Of a stretch of DNA of 27,808 nt, positions 23,061-27,808 are shown in pieces. Position 1 is the first letter of the stretch. Each line of letters opens with the position of its first letter. The notes under the pieces were generated by a model. That model saw nothing but the letters and a program-made list of their open reading frames with translations, did not search any database and was not told where the DNA came from. A program made the translations under genes and the position numbers. The stretch comes from a virus: the IMG/VR virus record IMGVR_UViG_3300006750_001966, positions 1-27,808 of that record; one strand, 5' to 3'.

Positions 23061-23140
23061 TTATTTATAATGAGGGTTGGTGATTCTCCCGAATAGGTTT
23101 TAGTCCAACAACATTCTTTATTATATTTAACTAGCCTGTC
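23051..23140 (+). other. Long inverted repeat forming a stem-loop between genes
   Basis: GATAGGCTAGTTA (23051-23063) can pair with TAACTAGCCTGTC (23128-23140): 13 base pairs, one of them a T-G wobble. They enclose 64 bases, which contain a smaller GTTGG/CCAAC pairing (23076-23080 with 23105-23109). The structure spans almost the entire 103-base gap between genes and includes the upstream stop codon. There is no T-run after it, so it is not a simple terminator; it could be an RNase processing site, an mRNA stability element or a stable small RNA. Confidence 0.55.
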
Positions 23141-23163
23141 ATACCTCTTACGAAAGGTTACAT

Positions 23164-23541
23164 ATGACAAACGATACACAAGAAATACCTGAAGAGTTGC
23201 AAGAGATATTAGACATTGAAGATGATATTTTAGAAGTTAGAATGATCTTTATTCAACAACAATTGAAGGATCATTCGATTGGTTTAAGACGAAAGTTAGA
23301 CGCAACCAAACCAACGAAAGAGTTAATTGAAGAAGAAGATTTTAAGAAGTGGTATATTGCCGCTGAAGTTTTGAAACAATCTTATGCTAACAGCGATACG
23401 TTTAATCGGCTATTGTATTATATGTTTGAACAGTGTCATAAAAATTTAGAAACATTGTTATCCTTCTATGACTTAGAATTTGAGAAGGATGAAGTTAGTG
23501 GAGAGATTAAGAGTGTAACGCTGGTAATGCTGGAGGAATGA
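23164..23541 (+). CDS. Hypothetical helical protein
   Basis: 125 residues, largely helical and acidic (EIPEELQEILDIEDDILE at the start; LYYMFEQCHKNLETLLSF near the end). No family is recognised. Start: ATG 23164 with AAAGG upstream. It is the first gene after the stem-loop region and is followed by two more helical proteins, perhaps parts of one complex (inference from order only). Confidence 0.65.
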   Translation: MTNDTQEIPEELQEILDIEDDILEVRMIFIQQQLKDHSIGLRRKLDATKPTKELIEEEDFKKWYIAAEVLKQSYANSDTFNRLLYYMFEQCHKNLETLLSFYDLEFEKDEVSGEIKSVTLVMLEE

Positions 23542-23543
23542 TG

Positions 23544-23963
23544 ATGAAAGATGACGACCTACATTCAATTCAGTCTGTATTGTCTGTGCTGGGCGAAGTA
23601 CACCTGTTGGAAACATATTTTGAGGGATTTGATAAGACATTATCTATCCTGCTGGCCGGCGAGGATGTGACTCAGATAACCGATGCCACAAAAATATTTA
23701 ATCTACATAGTGATGTAGAGTGTGTTAAGAGTGATATACATAGTATTACGAAGAAGTTGTTGATTATAGCTTCTGAATTAAGTGCTATGAAAATAGATGA
23801 AACAAGGAAAGAGACACAACCCACCGCAAGTATCAAGATCAAAAAAATGAACCCACAACCAGAACCTGACCCTGAACAACCAAGAAATGTTTGGTTACAA
23901 AACGCATCTGAATACATATCTAAGAAGTATGAAAACATCGAAACCGACGACGACGGAGAATGA
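23544..23963 (+). CDS. Hypothetical protein
   Basis: 139 residues if started at the third of three consecutive ATGs (23538, 23541, 23544); only 23544 is properly spaced (7 bases) from GGAGG at 23532-23536. The first 85 residues are helical (VLGEVHLLETYFEGFDKTL), followed by a linker rich in Pro and Glu (NPQPEPDPEQPRN) and a short C-terminal helix. No family is recognised. It overlaps the next gene by four bases. Confidence 0.62.
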   Translation: MKDDDLHSIQSVLSVLGEVHLLETYFEGFDKTLSILLAGEDVTQITDATKIFNLHSDVECVKSDIHSITKKLLIIASELSAMKIDETRKETQPTASIKIKKMNPQPEPDPEQPRNVWLQNASEYISKKYENIETDDDGE

Positions 23964-24244
23964 TCTTGAGCGCTATTGTAACCCCTCAACAGATACAAAA
24001 TGCCCTTGATGCGGAACCCGCTGAGATTTTGAGAGCGGTTCATAAGAGAATCGTAGACACAGAAAAGTTGATGACAGAATATAGAAACTTTGCGATGAAC
24101 CAACAAACAGATATTGAAATGCTACAAGAACGAGTTACAGAGTTGATAGAAGATATGAAAAACATAAAAGAAAAACTATTGCCGTTAGAGGTCAAACACG
24201 ATCTTCAATTGGAAATGTTTGATTTAAGTACGGAACAAGTATGA
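23960..24244 (+). CDS. Hypothetical coiled-coil protein
   Basis: 94 residues or slightly fewer: ATG at 23960 lies only 2 bases from GGAGA, while an in-frame TTG at 23966 is better spaced and gives MSAIVTPQQ. The chain from about residue 20 to 85 is a continuous heptad-like helix (TEKLMTEYRNFAMNQQ, MLQERVTELIEDMKNIKEKL), so a coiled coil is likely. No family is recognised. Confidence 0.62.
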   Translation: MILSAIVTPQQIQNALDAEPAEILRAVHKRIVDTEKLMTEYRNFAMNQQTDIEMLQERVTELIEDMKNIKEKLLPLEVKHDLQLEMFDLSTEQV

Positions 24245-24263
24245 TGCCAACGGTGATTAAAAT

Positions 24264-24749
24264 GTGAATAGGAAGAAACGGCTTGTCACTAAAGACAAGG
24301 TAAGACGACTGAAGAAAAAGTTGTCTGATGCAAAACCTGTTAAGCCAAGAATATCTCGTAAGAATAGAAAACGAACTTGGTGTGAACAAGCTGTACAAGA
24401 CCTATTAGAAGATATGGGTATTTCTTTTGACATTGAAATCCCATTACCGTTCAAGCTCAGTTGGAAACATTACGACATAGGACTTGAGGAATATCCTATC
24501 CTCATAGAAGTAGACGGTGATTACTGGCACGGTAACAAGAAAGTAATGACTGAAGAACAAAAGATTAACTGGATGCAAATGAAGAACAAGCAAAACGATC
24601 TGCTGAAAGATTGGGTTGCAAAGAACAAAGGTTACAAACTCATTCGTATATGGGAAAGTGATATCAAAGACGATCTGCCGGCAGTTAGGGCAAAGATTCG
24701 TAAAACGATTAGAGAAGTGAAGAGTTTAAAAGAAGGTGAAGAAGTATAA
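24264..24749 (+). CDS. Vsr/PD-(D/E)XK-like endonuclease
   Basis: 161 residues from a GTG at 24264; a stop codon just upstream rules out a longer form. A basic N-terminal region (about 1-38) precedes the core: EQAVQDLLEDMGISFD (N-terminal helix with Glu), HYDIGLEEYPILIEVDGDYW (Asp and Glu of the restriction-like active site, IEVDG), a Lys/Asn-rich helix (NKQNDLLKDWVAKNKGY) and LIRIWESDI. That order is typical of very-short-patch-repair-like and group I homing endonucleases of this fold. It would nick or cut DNA. Which role applies (repair, homing, host DNA breakdown) is not decided by the sequence. Confidence 0.75.
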   Translation: MNRKKRLVTKDKVRRLKKKLSDAKPVKPRISRKNRKRTWCEQAVQDLLEDMGISFDIEIPLPFKLSWKHYDIGLEEYPILIEVDGDYWHGNKKVMTEEQKINWMQMKNKQNDLLKDWVAKNKGYKLIRIWESDIKDDLPAVRAKIRKTIREVKSLKEGEEV

Positions 24750-24781
24750 AGGCATCTGCCACAGTATAGAAAGAAGGAAGT

Positions 24782-24964
24782 ATGGCACGAGCAGAACGAT
24801 TACCAGTACCAGGCGGTGAAGTAGAAAGAGATATAGGGTTTTATACATTCCGTGAAGGAGAGAAGGGATTCCCTTTGAATATTAAAGCTGGTGTAGCTTT
24901 ATGGGAAATGGCTGAAACAATTCAACGTCTGAAAAAAGAATTAGAAAATACTGAGAATCATTAA
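24782..24964 (+). CDS. Small hypothetical protein
   Basis: 60 residues. The N-terminal half contains LPVPGGEVERDIGFYTFREG, the C-terminal half a helix (GVALWEMAETIQRLKKELEN). No family is recognised. Start: ATG with GAAGGAAG immediately upstream, a strong ribosome site. It is followed by a 62-base gap containing a stem-loop. Confidence 0.62.
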   Translation: MARAERLPVPGGEVERDIGFYTFREGEKGFPLNIKAGVALWEMAETIQRLKKELENTENH

Positions 24965-24971
24965 GACTATT

Positions 24972-25005
24972 TATAGAGAGGGTGACATTAGTTGCTCTCT
25001 CTATA
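24972..25005 (+). repeat. Inverted repeat (9-base-pair stem) between genes
   Basis: TATAGAGAG (24972-24980) and CTCTCTATA (24997-25005) are perfect complements around a 16-base loop. The stem is AT/GA-rich and has no following T-run, so it does not look like a Rho-independent terminator. It lies 8 bases after one stop codon and about 20 before the next start; mRNA processing or stability is a possible role. Confidence 0.45.
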
Positions 25006-25026
25006 TCTCTTTAATGGAGTTATCAT

Positions 25027-25341
25027 ATGAGCAAAACCAAAAAGAATCGTGGACGTAAGTTTAAGAATAAGAATGTCAAAAATTTAATCAAATTCTTGAA
25101 ACGTATGAACAAAAGAGAAGATGCCCTTATAGAACATGTCCGCGACTTAGAGTTTTATATGGCAACACTAGAAGAAGTTTTCTTTGAGGATTCAGAATCC
25201 GATGGTGATCTCATGGTTGGTTCAGGAATGGTAGAAGAAATAGAAGAGGAAATACCACCACTTTTTACTATGGATCAGGTATTGGAAGAACTAAAGACCC
25301 CGAAGAAAAAGAAGAAGAAGAAGAAAAATGAAGAAAGGTGA
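25027..25341 (+). CDS. Hypothetical protein with poly-lysine tail
   Basis: 104 residues: a basic N-terminus (MSKTKKNRGRKFKNKNVK), a central helical stretch (REDALIEHVRDLEFYMATLE), an acidic region (SDGDLM, VEEIEEEIPP) and a C-terminal run of lysines (TPKKKKKKKKNEER). The lysine run is encoded by a pure-purine GAA/AAG repeat, a possible slippage site. No family is recognised. Start: ATG with GGAG upstream. Confidence 0.62.
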   Translation: MSKTKKNRGRKFKNKNVKNLIKFLKRMNKREDALIEHVRDLEFYMATLEEVFFEDSESDGDLMVGSGMVEEIEEEIPPLFTMDQVLEELKTPKKKKKKKKNEER

Positions 25342-25420
25342 TTTTGTTTTAACGAATTTTTGGTTGGTAACACGGATTCGTAAGATTGATAAGAAAACCA
25401 AACTGCTTCAAGGAAGGTAA
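25328..25420 (+). CDS. Possible 30-residue protein
   Basis: A 30-codon frame (MKKGDFVLTNFWLVTRIRK and a basic end) that starts 14 bases before the preceding stop codon, in another frame, and fills most of the gap before promoter P4. GA-rich sequence before the ATG could serve as a ribosome site but is not specific. It resembles the first strands of a small SH3-like protein and may be a truncated gene. Weak support. Confidence 0.3.
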   Translation: MKKGDFVLTNFWLVTRIRKIDKKTKLLQGR

Positions 25421-25448
25421 AAAAACCTCAAAAAATCGACGAAATAGC

Positions 25449-25477
25449 TTGACATTTCTCCTAAAATGTGTTATATT
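25449..25477 (+). promoter_or_regulatory. Promoter P4 before the DNA methyltransferase gene
   Basis: TTGACA (25449-25454), spacer TTTCTCCTAAAATGTGT (17 bases), TATATT (25472-25477). It shares upstream GC, spacer CC and AAATGT with P1-P3. Seven bases after the -10 box there is an ATG (25484) that is closed after two codons (ATG ATT TAA); the real gene starts at 25505 with TGGAGA upstream. Confidence 0.88.
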
Positions 25478-25504
25478 ATAGGTATGATTTAATGGAGAAA
25501 TTCT

Positions 25505-27274
25505 ATGTCAAAACCGTTCTACATAAAAAGCAATATCGTCAATTTTGAATCCAACGTGATGTACGACGACCTTATCGGAATGACCGATGAGGAAGTCGAT
25601 AGTTGGATTGATTTGTTGCGCGGCGAAGTTATTACCCAATGGGATAACGAAGAGTCACCAACACCGCCTACGATTGGTAAGTTGGAAGAGGGAATCGTGA
25701 AAGCGTTTTCATCATTACGTTCATACGATACCAGTGGATTCTTTTCTGAAGATCCAGATGACGAACATTCATATGGGCTGGTCGCCAACTTTTCTAAGAA
25801 CTCTGGCACTGTCAACCAGTTCTTCCCGACGATGTTAAAGACCCGTATCACTACCGGTGTCAACGTCGAAGGTGCTAAGTCAATCTATGACTACTTCTCT
25901 AAGGATGAGCTACGTGATGCCTTCAAGCACACGATGATTCGAGCACTCATTAAAGATTCGATGTGTAGTTATACGAAGTCATTACACCACACTAAGAATG
26001 ATGAAATTGATTGGGCTGATTCTGATGGTACAACCTTCTTTGAGAAGTATGGTAATGATCCAGACATTGGTGTTTTCATTCGTCCGTATATGGATAAGAA
26101 CTTAGATAAGATTACAAACAAATATAAGAAACAGGGATACGTTGTTTATCATCCTGCAGCTATAGTAGAACTATATAACAGAGGATTGATTACAGACCAA
26201 ATGCTTCGTTACTGTGGTGGTATCGAAGGTGTGACAGAGTATGAGTTGTCAGACCGTAAAGAGATCAAACAGAAGAAGAAAGAGACAGACGAAGAGTTTG
26301 TCGAACGTCAGCGGTTAGATGAGATTGACAGACGACAGTATCATATGTATCTCGTTCGTTACTACCCAAGAAAGTTCAAGATTTTCCCCAAGGCACTTCA
26401 AACGTTTAGGTTGAGTCTTGGACAACCAGCAGTTAACTATCCTGCTCTTACAGCACGTTGGTTGTATGAACACTTTACGAGTCACATTAACACGAACGAA
26501 AAGGTAAACATTTATGATCCTTCTGCTGGTTGGGGTGGTCGTATACTTGGGGCTATGGCTGCTGAGCGTGCCGTACATTATATCGGAACAGACCCGAACA
26601 CAAATAACCATAATGTCACAGCTGAGATAGACGGCGAAGAGAAAACACAGTCACGATACGAGTGGGTAGCTGACTTTTACAACAACAAATGTCTTCCATT
26701 GGCTGAACCACCTGAGTTTGGCAATATGTATAAGAGGGAGTTGAAGAAACTACCCGAAGATTACGTGGAAGGTGTGCGACATAGCTATCGTAGAGAGAAT
26801 ACACATCATATTTTTGATGTTGGGTCTGAACATATCGGAAATCACCCTGACTTCCAGCAATACAAGGGAAAGTTGGACTTCGTATTCACTAGTCCCCCAT
26901 ATTTCCATCGCGAGCAATATTCTCAGGACGATACACAAAGTTTCAAGGCATATGCACCGTATGAAGTGTGGAGAGACAAGTTTTTGCAGCCAACATTGGA
27001 GAATGCAGCGGAATCTTTGAGGTCCGACCGTTATTTGGCTTTCAATATTGCGAATATCAAAGTAAACAAGACGAAAAAGTATCCGACAGGGTATCTACCA
27101 CTAGAAGATGATAGCATTTCGATTCTTGAGTCGTGTGGAATGGTATACAAGGGAAAGCTCAAGCAATTGATGACACAGATGCAGGGGTTGGACGTAGGTG
27201 AACTAGAAAACTCTTGTATGTATCAAGGCAAGCCGCATAAATATGAGCCGATCTTGGTGTTTTTAAAACATTAA
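25505..27274 (+). CDS. Large DNA methyltransferase (N4-cytosine/N6-adenine type) with unknown N-terminal domain
   Basis: 589 residues. The SAM-binding motif IYDPSAGWGGR has Asp338 and the catalytic motif is TSPPYF (Ser463-Pro-Pro-Tyr466); SPPY is the form usual in N4-cytosine enzymes but also occurs in N6-adenine ones. About 120 residues lie between the motifs and may include target recognition. The first 330 residues are not recognised: they hold a helical region, a charged stretch (KEIKQKKKETDEEFVERQR) and a segment FPKALQTFRLSLGQPAVNYP just before the SAM motif. No cognate restriction enzyme gene adjoins it, so it is probably an orphan modifying phage DNA. It has its own promoter (P4). Confidence 0.82.
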   Translation: MSKPFYIKSNIVNFESNVMYDDLIGMTDEEVDSWIDLLRGEVITQWDNEESPTPPTIGKLEEGIVKAFSSLRSYDTSGFFSEDPDDEHSYGLVANFSKNSGTVNQFFPTMLKTRITTGVNVEGAKSIYDYFSKDELRDAFKHTMIRALIKDSMCSYTKSLHHTKNDEIDWADSDGTTFFEKYGNDPDIGVFIRPYMDKNLDKITNKYKKQGYVVYHPAAIVELYNRGLITDQMLRYCGGIEGVTEYELSDRKEIKQKKKETDEEFVERQRLDEIDRRQYHMYLVRYYPRKFKIFPKALQTFRLSLGQPAVNYPALTARWLYEHFTSHINTNEKVNIYDPSAGWGGRILGAMAAERAVHYIGTDPNTNNHNVTAEIDGEEKTQSRYEWVADFYNNKCLPLAEPPEFGNMYKRELKKLPEDYVEGVRHSYRRENTHHIFDVGSEHIGNHPDFQQYKGKLDFVFTSPPYFHREQYSQDDTQSFKAYAPYEVWRDKFLQPTLENAAESLRSDRYLAFNIANIKVNKTKKYPTGYLPLEDDSISILESCGMVYKGKLKQLMTQMQGLDVGELENSCMYQGKPHKYEPILVFLKH

Positions 27275-27381
27275 TGAAGTTGTTTAAGGTGTTGGCGATC
27301 TTGGCTGGGGAATTTAAGTTATGGATGTGCTGGTTTGTGGTAGCCATTATTTGTACGGTACTTGCTGTGGTTCTTGATTAG
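27274..27381 (+). CDS. 35-residue membrane protein
   Basis: Starts on the A shared with the methyltransferase stop (TAATG). It has a short amphipathic N-terminus (MKLFKVLAILAGEFKLW) and one membrane helix (WFVVAIICTVLAVVL) ending in Asp. No family is recognised, but the pattern E-F-K-L-W-x-x-W-F is repeated in the next frame (27388), which indicates a tandem pair and supports both as genes. Confidence 0.55.
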   Translation: MKLFKVLAILAGEFKLWMCWFVVAIICTVLAVVLD

Positions 27382-27387
27382 GTACAG

Positions 27388-27538
27388 ATGGAACAGGTTA
27401 AGTGGTTCAAGGAATCAGCTACTTTCGTTGAGGAAATTAGGTTATGGAAATGGTGGTTTGGGTATAGCGACTGTTATGCTGATCCTCGGTTTTATATATG
27501 AGTGGTATGTAATGAAGGATAAAAATGAAAACTCTTGA
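27388..27538 (+). pseudogene. Second small membrane protein with an apparent frameshift
   Basis: From ATG 27388 the frame reads MEQVKWFKESATFVEEIRL then WKWWFG, closely matching the pattern of the preceding small protein, but then turns into a non-hydrophobic end (YSDCYADPRFYI) and stops at 27501. In the +1 frame the expected membrane helix continues at once (IATVMLILGFIYEWYVMKD) and ends at 27538, overlapping the next gene by 14 bases as its neighbours do. Removing one G from the GGG after TTT joins the two parts into about 49 residues. This may be a real mutation, a sequencing error or, less likely, programmed frameshifting. Confidence 0.5.
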
Positions 27539-27722
27539 AGAGATTAGACAGTATCAAAAAGATTTTGGTAAGCAAACACCGTGGCCGTGTCATTGGCAAA
27601 ACGACCTTATTGATAATGTTGAAAAGGTTGTTAAAGAAATGGAAAGTCAAGTAGAGTTTGGTGAAGATGTTGAATGGGAAACCCGTGCTGAATGGATTAA
27701 GACATTGAGAGGAACAGAATGA
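27525..27722 (+). CDS. Small soluble hypothetical protein
   Basis: 65 residues, acidic and aromatic-rich (MKTLEEIRQYQKDFGKQTPW, CHWQNDLIDNVEKVV, DVEWETRAEWIKTLRG), mostly helical. No family is recognised. Start: ATG with AAGGATAAA upstream. It ends in an ATGA overlap with the next gene. Confidence 0.65.
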   Translation: MKTLEEIRQYQKDFGKQTPWPCHWQNDLIDNVEKVVKEMESQVEFGEDVEWETRAEWIKTLRGTE

Positions 27723-27808
27723 AGATAGGTTACTATTTTGGATTAGCATTTAAGTATGCAGCGGTTGTGAGTTTAGTGTATATGGCTGTTGACGTTGCCG
27801 GTACATCA
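27719..27808 (+). CDS. Small membrane protein, cut by window end
   Basis: Begins in the ATGA overlap of the preceding stop and stays open for 30 codons to the window edge. The visible part (KIGYYFGLAFKYAAVVSLVY) is a hydrophobic helix, so it continues the series of small membrane proteins in this region. Its full length and role are not visible. Confidence 0.5.
   Translation, partial: MKIGYYFGLAFKYAAVVSLVYMAVDVAGTS

Noticed and set aside
24241-24267. An eight-codon frame (MMPTVIKM) overlapping the GTG start of the endonuclease gene.
   Set aside because: Too short to support as a gene; it may only aid translational coupling.
5604-24974. TATTTATA or close variants right after four gene ends (about 5606, 22251, 23062, 24968), the reverse complement of the T4 late promoter TATAAATA.
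   Set aside because: On the + strand it is the wrong orientation for T4-like late promoters, no minus-strand genes are seen, and the same string also occurs inside genes of this AT-rich sequence.
25408-25440. AGGT-A6-ACCT followed by an A-rich stretch after the small frame at 25328, considered as a terminator.
   Set aside because: The stem is only four pairs and there is no T-run on the + strand.

Overview
The window looks like part of a virulent tailed double-stranded DNA phage genome of T4-like type. All the genes I can support are on the + strand. They are packed tightly, mostly joined by 1-4 base overlaps (TAATG, ATGA), and many are small and unrecognised. A T4-like single-strand DNA-binding protein, a UvsX/RecA-like recombinase, a 5' exonuclease and a gp41/DnaB-like helicase sit beside a DNA polymerase III alpha-type polymerase, a class II (B12-dependent) ribonucleotide reductase and a dCMP deaminase. 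The sequence is AT-rich. Four near-identical promoters resemble bacterial housekeeping-sigma promoters, so early genes are probably read by host RNA polymerase. The host cannot be named from the sequence; the sugar genes and promoters would fit a Gram-negative bacterium. No structural or packaging genes lie in the window.

Layout. Bases 1-5274 form a sugar and surface-modification block: a truncated glycosyltransferase, a nucleotide-sugar epimerase, a heptose-7-phosphate kinase-like GHMP kinase, a phosphoheptose isomerase-like SIS protein, two small proteins (one a zinc ribbon), a SAM methyltransferase and a CgeB-like glycosyltransferase. A promoter at 5283 starts the next block: small unknown genes, then gp32-like and UvsX-like genes, a small membrane protein, a candidate structured RNA (about 8592-8762), a mini helix-turn-helix (HTH) ORF, a HAD phosphatase and a tRNA-Glu-like gene. 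A second promoter (9346) leads a tiny membrane ORF, two unknown genes, a membrane-anchored 3D-domain protein, the exonuclease, the helicase, small genes, an FkbM methyltransferase, the ribonucleotide reductase, a SLOG protein and the dCMP deaminase.

A third promoter (18687) precedes a 25-codon HTH ORF that overlaps the polymerase gene. Unknown genes follow, then a Vsr-like endonuclease. The fourth promoter (25449) drives a large SPPY-type DNA methyltransferase, followed by three tiny membrane proteins (one with an apparent frameshift, one cut by the window end) and one soluble small protein.

Inferred working unit: recombination, replication and precursor supply (deoxynucleotides from the reductase and deaminase) are coordinated here, while the left block could supply a heptose-like sugar for glycosylating virions, phage DNA or the host surface. 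No convincing Rho-independent terminator was seen, and no stretch over 300 bases lacks a gene.
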